Counted from the stretch's first letter, positions 1 to 10,058 are shown. The stretch: DNA of 64,000 nucleotides from Enterovibrio paralichthyis (GCF_019209835.1 NZ_JAHUTS010000022.1:6559-70558); one strand, 5' to 3'. The notes: generated by a model not told the origin, from the sequence alone. Program-made: numbers and translations.

Positions 1-2542
1 GTTAATGGAAGAGGACGACAGCGCAGAAGTGGGTAACAGTTTGCTGGCGTCGATGGGCAAGCTGGGACGGGACAACCTTCTGCTGATTTCAGAGCTTCAA
101 TGCAACGAAGTCGATCAGGGTTTTGTTGATATACCGCGCGATTCGCTGCTGCATCATATTCAGGCCGATATCCTGGATTTAGTCGAACCGGGCAACTTGC
201 AGGAAACACAGACCAGCGAAAGCAAACTGGCAGTTGAGCACGACGACCGTTCGCTCACCGTCGAAGTTTGCCATAGCCCGATGCGTGAAGTGGAGGTGTT
301 GCACGACAGATTGCTGGAGATGCTCGAAGCTGACCCAAACCTCACACCGCGCGACATCATTGTGATGGTGGCAGACATCAATGCCTACAGCCCGGCTATC
401 CAGGCGGTGTTTGGCAATGCGCCGGGTGAACGCTATATCCCGTTCTCGATTTCTGACCGTACCGCCGATCAGGAAAGCCCGGTACTGACCACATTTTTGC
501 GCCTGCTGAGTCTGCCTGATAGCCGTTGCAGCGCAGCGGAGCTGTTGGAAATACTGGAAGTACCGGCAGTACTTCGAAAGTTTGGCCTTGATACCCGCCA
601 GTTTGCAAAAGTGAAGTTCTGGGTAGAGGAAGCGGGCATCCGCTGGGGGCTGGATGACAGTACAGCAGCCCATTTCTCGCTGCCAGAGCAGCACCAGAAT
701 ACCTGGTTGTTTGGTCTTAACCGTATGTTGCTGGGCTATGCCATGCCAAGTGAGGCAGGCTTGTACAACGATGTTTTGGCCTACGACGAGGTGCAGGGGC
801 TGGAAGCCGATTTAGCCGGAAAACTCGGGGAATTCTTCCGGGTATTGATTGATGCGCAGGCGTCACTCAACCTTGCTCAAAATGGCGAGCAATGGGTACA
901 AACCCTGACCACATTGTTTACAGAGTTGTTTGACCTGGATACCGGGGAAGAGCTTGCCGGTCAACTTATCCGTAGCCAACTGGATAACTGGCTGACCCAA
1001 CTGGACGATGCCGGATTCAGCCTGCCCCTGCCGCTGACCATAGTGCGTGATTACCTCAGTGAAAAAATGGGTGGCGAGCGCGTAAGCCAGCGTTTCCTTG
1101 CCGGGCAGGTTAACTTCTGTACCTTGATGCCAATGCGTTCGATCCCGTTCCAGGTAGTCTGCCTTCTGGGCATGAACGATGGCGACTATCCGCGTACCAT
1201 TGCCCCCGTCGGGTTTGATTTAATGGCTGGTCGCGGCCGCGCTGGGGATCGATCCCGCAGGGATGATGACCGTTACCTGTTCCTCGAAGCCCTGCAATCT
1301 GCGCAGCAACGCCTTTACATCAGTTACGTAGGGCGGTCGGTGCAGGATAACTCCGTGAAAGTGCCGTCAGTGCTGGTCACTGAGCTGCTCGACTATTGCC
1401 GTCAGGGCTATTGTCTTGCGGGGGATGAACGGCTGCCGGAGCACGAATCCGGCGAAAAGCTCCTTTCGCATCTCATCCATCACCATCCGTTGGTGCCATT
1501 CAGTAAATTGGCATTTACTGAAGGTCGCCAAAGCTACGCCGCCGAATGGTTGCCTGCTGCGCGTGGAGAAGGTGAGCTGGCTCTGCCGTTTTTCGGGGAC
1601 GATGCCCTCTTGACGGAGGCAGATACCCAAAGCAACGTGCTGGAGCTGGCAGAGTTTCAGCGCTTCTGGCGGATGCCGGTGCAGTATTTCTTTAACCGCC
1701 GTCTCAAGGTGGTGTTTGAAGCCAGCGACGGTGCCATGGAAGATGCAGAGCCATTTGCATTGGACAATCTCAACCGCTATCAACTGCGCGATGCCTTGCT
1801 TACCCATGTGATTAATCAGGGTGACGATGAAGCGTCGCTGTCCGCATTTTTCCAACGCCAGAAAGCCAGTGGCAGTTTGCCACTGAGCCATTTTGGTGAG
1901 CTGGCGCTGGAAGCCGAGCAAAGTGCCATCCTCGCCCAGTACACGAAACTCAAACCTTGTCTCGAAGCCAAGCGGGTACCTCAGGAAATCAACCTGCGGA
2001 TCTCAACCCAGTACGGCGAAGTTTCGCTGCAGGGGTGGCTGGATGATCGCTACCGTGATGGCCGCCTGCTGTACCGAAGCGGTAAGGTGCGCGCCAAAGA
2101 CAGGCTGGCAGCCTGGATTGATCACCTCTGTCAATGTGCAGCGGGTGAGGTTATCCCGACACGCTTTATCGGTATTGATGAAGAGGTCGTGTGGTTGCCG
2201 GTTGCGGCAGATGAAGCCATCTCTCGTCTTTCGGATTACCTGAACCTGTACTTTGAAGGCATGGACAAACCTTTGGCCTACCTGCCGGATACAGCGATGG
2301 CTGGGATTGCTGCCTGTTTGGATAAGAAAGGCAACTGGATGGATGACACCGGCACGCTAGAAAAGGCATTCAGTAAAATGTATGTCGCCTTTAACGGTGG
2401 CTATATGACCAACGGGGAAGGCGAGAATGCCTACGTTGCCCGTGTATGGCCTCAGGCTGATGACCGTTTAATGGAGAATGTGTTGGCGCTTGGGCAGGCA
2501 GTGCTGTTACCGGCCTTGTTGGCTGAGGAGTCACCGGAATGA
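1..2542 (+). CDS. recC: RecBCD exonuclease V, RecC (gamma) subunit, 5' end cut off
   Basis: C-terminal three quarters of RecC, the subunit that recognises Chi and holds the DNA fork in the RecBCD helicase-nuclease used for double-strand break repair. About 845 residues are visible of the roughly 1,150 usual for the family. The frame stays open to the left edge, so the Met codon at 5 is internal. The conserved GMNDGDYPR segment (about nt 1168-1194) belongs to the inactive helicase-like domain; the rest is the nuclease-like fold without catalytic residues. recB and recD follow on the same strand, which confirms the assignment. The stop is followed by a 116-bp gap before recB, where enterobacteria carry the protease gene ptrA. 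Confidence 0.95.
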   Translation, partial: LMEEDDSAEVGNSLLASMGKLGRDNLLLISELQCNEVDQGFVDIPRDSLLHHIQADILDLVEPGNLQETQTSESKLAVEHDDRSLTVEVCHSPMREVEVLHDRLLEMLEADPNLTPRDIIVMVADINAYSPAIQAVFGNAPGERYIPFSISDRTADQESPVLTTFLRLLSLPDSRCSAAELLEILEVPAVLRKFGLDTRQFAKVKFWVEEAGIRWGLDDSTAAHFSLPEQHQNTWLFGLNRMLLGYAMPSEAGLYNDVLAYDEVQGLEADLAGKLGEFFRVLIDAQASLNLAQNGEQWVQTLTTLFTELFDLDTGEELAGQLIRSQLDNWLTQLDDAGFSLPLPLTIVRDYLSEKMGGERVSQRFLAGQVNFCTLMPMRSIPFQVVCLLGMNDGDYPRTIAPVGFDLMAGRGRAGDRSRRDDDRYLFLEALQSAQQRLYISYVGRSVQDNSVKVPSVLVTELLDYCRQGYCLAGDERLPEHESGEKLLSHLIHHHPLVPFSKLAFTEGRQSYAAEWLPAARGEGELALPFFGDDALLTEADTQSNVLELAEFQRFWRMPVQYFFNRRLKVVFEASDGAMEDAEPFALDNLNRYQLRDALLTHVINQGDDEASLSAFFQRQKASGSLPLSHFGELALEAEQSAILAQYTKLKPCLEAKRVPQEINLRISTQYGEVSLQGWLDDRYRDGRLLYRSGKVRAKDRLAAWIDHLCQCAAGEVIPTRFIGIDEEVVWLPVAADEAISRLSDYLNLYFEGMDKPLAYLPDTAMAGIAACLDKKGNWMDDTGTLEKAFSKMYVAFNGGYMTNGEGENAYVARVWPQADDRLMENVLALGQAVLLPALLAEESPE

Positions 2543-2658
2543 ACAGGTGCCTGAAACGGGACAACACCACTACCACATCTGTCGGAGAGATGATTTTTCA
2601 TCGCCAACCCTTCACGCAGATAACAATAAAAATTACCTGTACAGCGAGCGAATAACCT

Positions 2659-5600
2659 ATGCCAACCCAACGCCTCGAAACGATGACTTTTCCGCTGCAC
2701 GGGCAGCGATTGATTGAAGCGTCTGCCGGTACGGGTAAGACCTTCACTATCGCCGGTCTTTATCTTCGCCTGTTGCTTGGTCACGGTTCGGAAGAAAGCG
2801 CCCATGCGACACCGCTAAGCGTGGATAAAATTCTGGTGGTGACTTTTACTGAAGCGGCCACGCAGGAGTTGCGCGACCGTATCCGCGCCCGCATTCATGA
2901 TGCGCGCCTGGCCTTCAGCCGCGGCGAAAGTGCTGATCCGGTGATAGCCCCTTTGCTTGCAGCAATAAGCGATCATCGTCAGGCCGAGCTTCGCCTTTTG
3001 CAGGCTGAACGCCAAATGGATGAAGCGGCTATCTATACCATCCATGGCTTCTGCCAGCGTATGTTGACCCAGAATGCGTTTGAATCCGGCAGCCTGTTTA
3101 CCAACGAATTTATTACTGACGAAAGCCCGCTGCGTGAACGTGCAGTGGCCGATTTCTGGCGTCGCCAGTTTTACCCCTTGCCAAAAACGCTAGCGGGGGT
3201 GGTGCGTGGCTACTGGCCTGCGCCGCAAAGCCTGTTGGCAGACATAGGCACATATCTTTCTGGGCCGCTGGTGGATATTCAGGCACCGGTTATGCCGGAT
3301 TCACTGGAAGACGCCCATCAGCATCACCTTGAGCGCATTGATGAGGTGAAAGCGAAATGGCTGGCCGCGGCGGCGGATTTGGAAGCGATCATCAAAAGTT
3401 CCGGTGTCGACAAGCGAAGCTACAGCGCCCGCTCTTTGCCAAACTGGCTGGAAGAGATCGCTATATGGGCGGTGCAGCCAACCCAAAGCTACAAGCTGCC
3501 GGATAATCTCTACCGGTTCTCTGCTTCGACGTTAAGTGAGAAAACCAAAAAAGGCGAAGTGCCGACCCATTCGGTGTTTGAGGCTATCGATGATCTGATC
3601 GCCAATCCGCCGTCACTGAAAGAGGCATTAACCGCCCATGCTATCCGTCAGGTGCGGGAACTGCTTGCGCAGGAGAAACGCCGCTTTGGCTGGTTGTCGT
3701 TTGACGACCTGCTATCACAATTGGCACATGCACTGCGCCAAGACAGTGAAGGCCTGTTGGCTGGCCGGAGCCGGGAGCTTTACCCGGTCGCCATGATTGA
3801 CGAATTTCAGGATACTGACCCGCAGCAATACCAGATTTTCAGCGATATCTACCACGACGCGCCGGAATGTGGCCTGTTTATGATCGGCGATCCCAAGCAG
3901 GCAATATACGCCTTCCGTGGCGCAGATATCTTCACCTACATCCATGCACGCCGCCAGGTGACTGACCACTACAATCTAGGTACCAACTGGCGTTCAACCG
4001 CCGAGATGGTGACAGCGGTAAACCGGGTGTTCAGCCATGCTGAAGCGCCGTTTATTTACGAGGACGACATCCCGTTCGATGCGGTCGACCACGCGCCTGG
4101 CGCCGAGCTGCGTCACTGGAAGCGAAACGGTATCACCCAGCCGGCCATGACATTCTGGCTGGATGATGCCGAAGAGCCTGTGTCCCGCACAGACTATGAA
4201 GTGCAAATGGCGGCGGCAACGGCAACCACCATCCGCCAGATCCTGACTGAGTCTGCCGACGGCCAGACAGTATTTTGCAAAGGCGAAAAATGTAAACCGG
4301 TGCAGGCGGGGGATATTGCGGTTCTGGTGCGTACCGGTAGCGAAGCTGCCAGGGTAAAACAAGCGCTGGCGCGGCAGGGTATTGCGTCGGTTTATTTGTC
4401 TAACCGCGACAGCGTGTTTGCAAGCCATTTGGCGCAGGATGTGCAGCGGCTGTTGGCGGCGGTGTTGATGCCGGAAAATGAGCGGGCACTTCGCGCTGCG
4501 TTGGCAAGTGGCTTGTTTGCGCTGACGGCGAAAGATATCGATGAACTTAACCATGATGAAAAGGCGTGGGAGCGGGCCGTGGTGGAGTTTGCCACTTATC
4601 AGTCCGTCTGGTTCAGCCGTGGCGTGATGCCGATGCTGCGCCAGATGATGCAGCGCCGCAAAATTGCGGAACGCTTGCTGTGTGAAGAAAACGGCGAGCG
4701 TATCCTGACCGATTTGATGCACCTTGCTGAATTGCTACAACAGGCAAGCCAGACGCTGGACAGCCATCATGCCCTGATCCGCTGGCTGGCCGATCATATC
4801 GACAACCCGAATGGTAACAGCGAAGAGCAGCAGGTGCGTCTCGAGTCGGAGCGCGATCTGGTACAAATCGTCACCATCCACAAATCCAAAGGGCTAGAGT
4901 ACGATCTGGTCTTTCTGCCGTTTGCCTGTAACTACCGCCCGTCAAGCCGGCCTTTCTACCATGACGAAGCGCACCGTCCGATATTGTCACTGATCAACAC
5001 AGAGCATGCGATTGAACAGGCGGATCAAGAGCGTCTGGCAGAAGATCTGCGCCTGATTTACGTGGCACTGACCCGTGCAGTCTACGGCTGTTATATCGGT
5101 TTGGCGCCGCTGAAAGAGGGACGCAAATCCGGTGGTGATACTGGCCTGCACCACTCAGCACTGGGTTACCTTATCCAACAAGGAGAAGCGGCAGATACCG
5201 CAGGGCTGCGCTCGGCTGTCGAGAAATTGATTGAACCATCATCAAGGGCAATGCAAATGCTGCCGCCGCCAGCGCTTGAAAGCGGAAAGCTGGACATCGC
5301 AACGGAAGAATCAACGTCCTTGAGTGCACGACAGTTCCAGGGGCAGATCCGTCGTGACTGGCGCTTGACCAGCTATTCCGGTTTGGTCAAACAAGGACAC
5401 AGTGGCAGTGCACTGCCAGATCTGCCGGCATTTGATATTGATGCCGCCAGCGAACAGAGTCCTGAAGTAGAGGAGAGCGCTGAAGACGTCCTGTCTATCT
5501 TCCGTTTTCCGAAAGGTGCCAGACCGGGTACTTTTCTCCACACCTTGTTTGAAAACGTTGAGTTTGACCAGTCAATGTTCTCAGAAGAGGTAGCGGCGAT

Positions 5601-6213
5601 GATCCGTCATCAGTTGCTGCTGGAAAACTACGATGAAGCTTGGGTGCCTGTTCTTCAGACCCTGTTGTCCGATGTGGTATCCCAGCCCCTGAATGATGAA
5701 GGCATGATGCTGGCACACATTGATGCAGCTGCAAGGCTTACCGAGATGGAGTTTGTCATGCCGGTCTCACGTCTCAATGCAACCAGGGTCAATAGCCTTA
5801 TCCGCGAGCATGACGCATTGTCCGCCAAAGCGGGAGAGCTGAATTTTGAAACCGCAAGCGGCATGCTGAAAGGCTTTCTCGACCTTGTGTTCTGCTGGCA
5901 GGGCAAATATTACGTGCTCGACTGGAAGTCCAATTATCTTGGTGATTCGCCTTCCGATTACACAGAAGCGGCTCTGGCAGAGGCGATGGTCGATCACCGC
6001 TACGATTTCCAGTACCAGATCTATTCACTGGCTCTGCACCGTTTTCTGAAACAGCGCCTGCCGGATTATGACCCTGAGCGTCATTTCGGCGGCGTCTATT
6101 ACCTGTTTGTCCGTGGCATTGAGGCCGGTACTCGTCACGGCATTTTCTACACCCGTCCATCCATTGAATTGCTGGATGGACTCGACGCCATGTTTACCGA
6201 CGGAGAGCGCTGA
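2659..6213 (+). CDS. recB: RecBCD exonuclease V, RecB (beta) subunit
   Basis: 3'-5' SF1 helicase and nuclease subunit of RecBCD; it also loads RecA after Chi. The protein has 1,184 residues, the family size. The Walker A motif ASAGTGKT is at residues 21-28, the motif II region IDEFQDTD near 380, and the nuclease motif VLDWKSN near 1087, where the Asp and Lys are catalytic in E. coli RecB. The start at 2659 places Met about the usual distance before FPLHGQRLIEAS; an internal ATG at 2683 is possible but would trim conserved sequence. The ribosome site is weak (GAGCGA about 7 nt upstream). recD starts 1 nt after the stop, so the two are translationally coupled. Confidence 0.97.
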   Translation: MPTQRLETMTFPLHGQRLIEASAGTGKTFTIAGLYLRLLLGHGSEESAHATPLSVDKILVVTFTEAATQELRDRIRARIHDARLAFSRGESADPVIAPLLAAISDHRQAELRLLQAERQMDEAAIYTIHGFCQRMLTQNAFESGSLFTNEFITDESPLRERAVADFWRRQFYPLPKTLAGVVRGYWPAPQSLLADIGTYLSGPLVDIQAPVMPDSLEDAHQHHLERIDEVKAKWLAAAADLEAIIKSSGVDKRSYSARSLPNWLEEIAIWAVQPTQSYKLPDNLYRFSASTLSEKTKKGEVPTHSVFEAIDDLIANPPSLKEALTAHAIRQVRELLAQEKRRFGWLSFDDLLSQLAHALRQDSEGLLAGRSRELYPVAMIDEFQDTDPQQYQIFSDIYHDAPECGLFMIGDPKQAIYAFRGADIFTYIHARRQVTDHYNLGTNWRSTAEMVTAVNRVFSHAEAPFIYEDDIPFDAVDHAPGAELRHWKRNGITQPAMTFWLDDAEEPVSRTDYEVQMAAATATTIRQILTESADGQTVFCKGEKCKPVQAGDIAVLVRTGSEAARVKQALARQGIASVYLSNRDSVFASHLAQDVQRLLAAVLMPENERALRAALASGLFALTAKDIDELNHDEKAWERAVVEFATYQSVWFSRGVMPMLRQMMQRRKIAERLLCEENGERILTDLMHLAELLQQASQTLDSHHALIRWLADHIDNPNGNSEEQQVRLESERDLVQIVTIHKSKGLEYDLVFLPFACNYRPSSRPFYHDEAHRPILSLINTEHAIEQADQERLAEDLRLIYVALTRAVYGCYIGLAPLKEGRKSGGDTGLHHSALGYLIQQGEAADTAGLRSAVEKLIEPSSRAMQMLPPPALESGKLDIATEESTSLSARQFQGQIRRDWRLTSYSGLVKQGHSGSALPDLPAFDIDAASEQSPEVEESAEDVLSIFRFPKGARPGTFLHTLFENVEFDQSMFSEEVAAMIRHQLLLENYDEAWVPVLQTLLSDVVSQPLNDEGMMLAHIDAAARLTEMEFVMPVSRLNATRVNSLIREHDALSAKAGELNFETASGMLKGFLDLVFCWQGKYYVLDWKSNYLGDSPSDYTEAALAEAMVDHRYDFQYQIYSLALHRFLKQRLPDYDPERHFGGVYYLFVRGIEAGTRHGIFYTRPSIELLDGLDAMFTDGER

Positions 6214-6214
6214 T

Positions 6215-8212
6215 ATGGCGATGAGTGAATGGTTACAAACCCTGTATAAACGCAATGCCATCCGTGCAATTGACCGTCAGTTTGCCCGCTTTATCGCCGA
6301 GCAGGTTGGCGATGGGAATTCACCGATTGTGGGTTGGGCGGCATTGGTCAGCTTTGAACTGGGTAAAGGTAATGTCTGTGTGGATCTCAATGCGCTGGAT
6401 GCTTCCCGCCTATTCGATTTATCACCGGCAGAATCTATAAAATTGGCTGCCATCATGCAGCCTGAAAACGCTTTATCGCTGGTGGCGGGCAGTGAAGTTG
6501 TCGGGGATGGCAGTTCACCCACGCCTATGGTGCTGGCGGGAACCCGGCTCTATCTTCACCGTTACTGGGCGGCAGAACAGCGTGTCGCGCAGGAGATTGT
6601 TTCACGCACCAATGAAATTCCAATGGCTTCTGGCGCCAGCGAAATTCTGGATGCGCTTTTCCAGCCAGATATCACTTTGCTGCGAAAGCTCTTCCCAGGC
6701 TGGGATGAGAGCGAGAAAGCCGGCAAGCTGGTGGACTTTTTCGATATCACTGACAGTGAGAAAGTGGACCTGCTTTCCCTGCAATCGGCTCTGGAAAACG
6801 GTGCCAGCGATGCAGAGATCTTATCGCTTGTGCATGACAATGCCCGGCTGAATTGGCAGAAAGTGGCCGCAGCTGTCGCCCTCAGCTACCGCTTTGCGGT
6901 GGTTTCCGGTGGGCCGGGAACCGGTAAAACCACGACGGTTGCAAAACTGCTGGCGGCACTGGTGCAAAGCAGTGATAAACCAAACGGGCCTGATATCAAA
7001 CTGGTGGCACCCACGGGTAAGGCTGCCAACCGCCTGACAGAGTCTATCGGCAATGCGGTAGCGGCTTTGCCGGTCAGTGATGAAGTTCGGGGTAAAATCC
7101 CGGTTCAGGCGTCGACCATCCACCGCCTGTTGGGGGCAATTCCAAGCCGGGTTGAGTTCCGTCACCACGAAGGCAACCGGCTTCACCTTGATATTTTGGT
7201 GGTGGATGAAGCCTCTATGGTGGATCTGCCTTTAATGGCCCGTTTGTTATCGGCACTCCCTGATCATGCGCGTGTCATTCTGCTCGGGGATCGCGATCAA
7301 TTAGCGTCTGTTGAAGCAGGTGCTGTGTTGGGGGATATCTGTCTCGGCGCTGATGGACGTTACAGCCCACCGCGCACGGCAACACTGTCATCATTAACCG
7401 GCTTTTCGCTGGCGGCAGATGACTCGGTATCACGGGTGTCTGATGGCGTCTGTCTGCTGAAAAAGAGTTACCGTTTCCATGCCCAGTCTGGCATCGGCCA
7501 GCTCGCCAAAGCGATAAATGAAGGTAATGCAGCCGGGCTGGACTGGGTGTTGCAGCGTGGCTTTAAGGATATCGCGCTGCATGATCTGGATACGGATGTG
7601 TACTCTGAAGCCATTGCGCTTGCCGTGTCGGGTTACCGGGACTACCTCACCGCGCTGAAAGCCGGCGCCGATAACCGCTCTGTGCTGGGCAAGTTTGGGG
7701 ATGTCCGGTTACTGTGCGCGTTGGCGGAAGGCCCGTTCGGGGTAAAAGGGCTCAACATTGCGATTGAAAAAGCACTGGCGGCCGAAAAGCTGATCGCGCC
7801 GGGTGAAGAGCTGTTTTATGTCGGGCGGCCGGTGATGGTGACGCAAAACGATCATGGTCTTGGCTTGTACAACGGTGATATTGGGATTGTAGTGGCGCAG
7901 GAAGAGGGATTGAGGGTGGTGTTTGATATGGCTGACGGTTCGTCAAAAACCTTCCTGCCTAGTCGTCTCCCGGCGCACCAGACGGCGTTTGCCATGACGG
8001 TGCACAAATCCCAGGGTTCGGAGTTTGGTCACACCATTCTGGTATTGCCGCCAACCCCAACACCTGTCATGACGCGCGAGTTGGTTTATACCGGGATCAC
8101 CCGTGCCAAGAACAGGCTGGATGTGTTTGCAACCCGCGCCAGTCTGGCGCGGGCGGTGAAACGTAAAACCCAGCGCTTTAGCGGCTTGGCCGACGCATTG
8201 CGTGGCCGTTGA
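6215..8212 (+). CDS. recD: RecBCD exonuclease V, RecD (alpha) subunit
   Basis: 5'-3' SF1B helicase subunit of RecBCD, the faster motor of the complex before Chi. From the ATG at 6215 it has 665 residues; the frame is open upstream inside recB, but that extension is unlike RecD and is rejected. A GGAGA ribosome site lies inside the end of recB. The Walker A motif GGPGTGKTTT is near residues 231-240, the DEAS motif II near 331, and the C-terminal VHKSQGSEF and YTGITRAK helicase motifs close the protein. The last 35 nt overlap the convergent argA gene, with no room for an intergenic terminator. Confidence 0.96.
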   Translation: MAMSEWLQTLYKRNAIRAIDRQFARFIAEQVGDGNSPIVGWAALVSFELGKGNVCVDLNALDASRLFDLSPAESIKLAAIMQPENALSLVAGSEVVGDGSSPTPMVLAGTRLYLHRYWAAEQRVAQEIVSRTNEIPMASGASEILDALFQPDITLLRKLFPGWDESEKAGKLVDFFDITDSEKVDLLSLQSALENGASDAEILSLVHDNARLNWQKVAAAVALSYRFAVVSGGPGTGKTTTVAKLLAALVQSSDKPNGPDIKLVAPTGKAANRLTESIGNAVAALPVSDEVRGKIPVQASTIHRLLGAIPSRVEFRHHEGNRLHLDILVVDEASMVDLPLMARLLSALPDHARVILLGDRDQLASVEAGAVLGDICLGADGRYSPPRTATLSSLTGFSLAADDSVSRVSDGVCLLKKSYRFHAQSGIGQLAKAINEGNAAGLDWVLQRGFKDIALHDLDTDVYSEAIALAVSGYRDYLTALKAGADNRSVLGKFGDVRLLCALAEGPFGVKGLNIAIEKALAAEKLIAPGEELFYVGRPVMVTQNDHGLGLYNGDIGIVVAQEEGLRVVFDMADGSSKTFLPSRLPAHQTAFAMTVHKSQGSEFGHTILVLPPTPTPVMTRELVYTGITRAKNRLDVFATRASLARAVKRKTQRFSGLADALRGR

Positions 8213-9536
8213 GGCTCAGCGTCAACACTTTGGATCGGCGTTGCAGGTTGTAGAGTTGCTGCTTTGCATCCGGCAGCGCCGAGACATCGGTTTCCAAAAA
8301 ACCGTGCTCACGGAACCAGTGAATACTGCGGGTTGTCAGCACGAAGATGCTTTTCAGCCCAATTTGAAGCGCTTGCTGCTTGATATGCTGCAACAGATGA
8401 GTGCCGCGGTCACTGTCCCTGTATTCGGGATGGACTGCCACACAGGCCATTTCTGCGCTGCTTGATTCCGGATAGGGGTATAGCGCTGCACACCCGATGA
8501 TCCGTTCATCACGGTCAATCACGGTAAAAAGGGCAATCTCCTGTTCCAGCTGTTCACGGGAACGCCGCACTAGAATACCTTGCTCTTCGAGCGGCTGGAT
8601 AAGGTCGAGAATACCACCGATATCATCAATGGTTGCCTGACGGACACGTTCGGCACTTTCAGTAACTATCTGGGTGCCGATACCTTCCACAGAGAAAAGC
8701 TCCTGAATCAGCGAACCATCCACTTTGTAACTCAACAAATGGCAGCGCGGCACACCACTTCTACAGGCGGCAACAGCGCCACGTAAAAAGCGCACAGTGC
8801 CGGAGTTAATGTCACCGGCTTGTTCCCGCTGGCGTAAAATTTCTTCTGCCTGATGAGGGAAAAGCTCCGAAACCACATTTCCTTCCTGGCCAATCACACC
8901 TTGCAGAGAACAAAAGCCGATCAGCTTGTCTGCGTTGAGGCGAATTGCCAATTGGGTAGCAAGCTCTTCCGACGTCAGATTGAAACACTCCCCGGTGACA
9001 GAGCTGGCAACAGGCCCCAGCAGGACAATTGAGTGCTGGTTGAGTTGCTGCTTAATCCCGTTGATATCAATGCGCCGGATGCGTCCACTGTGGCAATAAT
9101 CGATACCATCATCGATACCGAGAGGCTGGGCGATCACAAAGTTGCCACTCACAACGTTGATTTGGGCACCCGCCATAGGGGTGTTGTTCAGGCTCATGGA
9201 AAGGCGGGCTGTAATATCGAGTTGGAGTTGCCCGGCTGCTTGCTTGACCACTTCAAGAGCTGAGGCGTCAGTGACTCTCACCCCTTTATGGTAAGGCGTC
9301 TCCAGCCCCTGTTTTTCTATCAGTTGGCTAATTTGCGGACGAGCACCGTACACCAAGACCAGCCTCATCCCAAGGTTATTGAGCAGGGCAATATCATTCA
9401 CGATATTGCCAAAGTTAGGATCGGCAATCGCTTCGCCACCCAGCATGATGACGACAGTTTTATTCTGGTGCGCATTCACATAAGGCGCAGATTGTCTAAA
9501 TCCATTTACGAGTGCTGTACTGCGAAGTTTCAACAC
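8178..9536 (-). CDS. argA: N-acetylglutamate synthase (amino-acid N-acetyltransferase)
   Basis: First step of the linear or cyclic arginine pathway: acetyl-CoA plus glutamate gives N-acetylglutamate. The protein has 452 residues (E. coli 443). The N-terminal amino-acid-kinase-like domain (about 1-290, with MLGGEAI near 32) is the regulatory part that binds arginine in E. coli; the C-terminal GNAT domain (about 300-440) carries the acetyl-CoA fold. The start is a GTG four bases after GGAGTAAG, aligned with the E. coli N-terminus; a TTG one codon later is a possible alternative. The gene converges with recD, the same arrangement as in E. coli. Two ArgR boxes overlap the promoter. Confidence 0.95.
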   Translation of the reverse strand: MLKLRSTALVNGFRQSAPYVNAHQNKTVVIMLGGEAIADPNFGNIVNDIALLNNLGMRLVLVYGARPQISQLIEKQGLETPYHKGVRVTDASALEVVKQAAGQLQLDITARLSMSLNNTPMAGAQINVVSGNFVIAQPLGIDDGIDYCHSGRIRRIDINGIKQQLNQHSIVLLGPVASSVTGECFNLTSEELATQLAIRLNADKLIGFCSLQGVIGQEGNVVSELFPHQAEEILRQREQAGDINSGTVRFLRGAVAACRSGVPRCHLLSYKVDGSLIQELFSVEGIGTQIVTESAERVRQATIDDIGGILDLIQPLEEQGILVRRSREQLEQEIALFTVIDRDERIIGCAALYPYPESSSAEMACVAVHPEYRDSDRGTHLLQHIKQQALQIGLKSIFVLTTRSIHWFREHGFLETDVSALPDAKQQLYNLQRRSKVLTLSLNGHAMRRPSR

Positions 9537-9549
9537 CTTACTCCATTTT

Positions 9550-9588
9550 TTTGATTTTATATTCGTTGATAGTGACTAAATATTCTTA
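9550..9588 (-). promoter_or_regulatory. tandem ARG boxes (ArgR operator) over the argA promoter
   Basis: Two 18-bp imperfect palindromes lie at 9550-9567 (core TGATTTTATATTCG) and 9571-9588 (core TGACTAAATATTCT), separated by 3 bp, the spacing typical of ArgR hexamer operators. Each core matches TGAATN4ATTCA at 8 of 10 defined positions. A TATAAA -10 element on the minus strand (9561-9556) lies inside the first box, so ArgR-arginine binding should block argA transcription. The rightward DUF2850 gene starts only 35 bp away and might be affected too. Confidence 0.8.
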
Positions 9589-9622
9589 ATTTTGCAAGGG
9601 GTGACGCTGCTTCAAACTATTG

Positions 9623-10054
9623 ATGCCCGGCTTTGTCGGCACTGATACTGTTTTTATAATAATATTGTTGATAGTTACTTCTTTTTCTCGTTGGCGAGAC
9701 GCTATTTTGGGCATTGTCGGTCAGTCTGTTTCTCTTTTTGTGGTGCTTGTTGGAGGCACCATTGGTTTTTTAGTGGCCAAGGATGTCCCGATCTTCGTGG
9801 AGGTTGATCAGTCGATCATTTATGGTGAGTGGATAGAACAAGGTGTGGCCCCTTACGCCGCTGATCGTTTTGAGGTGCGAAAGGATGGGATTTATGTAAA
9901 AGGTGCCCGCACGACCAGTCATTATGACTTCAACGGCAATAAGCTTATTTATACTGTTGGGAACAACACCTACCTCTATGTTGTGGAAAACAGCAGCACC
10001 CTGCAAAGGGAAAAACCCTTCCATTACAGTACGCCATTTGTCAAAGTTCGGTAG
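9623..10054 (+). CDS. small membrane protein, DUF2850-like
   Basis: A 143-residue protein with two N-terminal hydrophobic segments (about 8-20 and 27-52) followed by a soluble domain of about 90 residues rich in Tyr and Val. Topology is probably two membrane helices with the C-terminal domain outside the cytoplasm. The core (YGEWIEQGVAPYAADRFEVR) resembles, from memory, DUF2850, a family I associate with Vibrionaceae; its function is unknown. The ATG at 9623 is preceded by an in-frame TTG at 9620, and neither has a convincing ribosome site; a TTG near the second helix is not excluded. The gene is divergent from argA across the ARG boxes. Confidence 0.6.
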   Translation: MPGFVGTDTVFIIILLIVTSFSRWRDAILGIVGQSVSLFVVLVGGTIGFLVAKDVPIFVEVDQSIIYGEWIEQGVAPYAADRFEVRKDGIYVKGARTTSHYDFNGNKLIYTVGNNTYLYVVENSSTLQREKPFHYSTPFVKVR

Positions 10055-10058
10055 CCGT

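Noticed and set aside
179..694. Leftward 171-residue frame over recC
   Set aside because: Antisense to a conserved coding sequence, a common shadow in GC-balanced genes; the same holds for 3994-4722, 24730-25449, 28101-28955, 41986-42864 and 52463-53239.
2478..2717. 79-residue rightward frame bridging the recC-recB gap
   Set aside because: Mostly overlaps recC and recB in another frame; no recognisable product and no ribosome site.
6068..6214. N-terminal extension of recD into recB
   Set aside because: The 49 extra residues do not resemble RecD, and the ATG at 6215 has a ribosome site and the family N-terminus.
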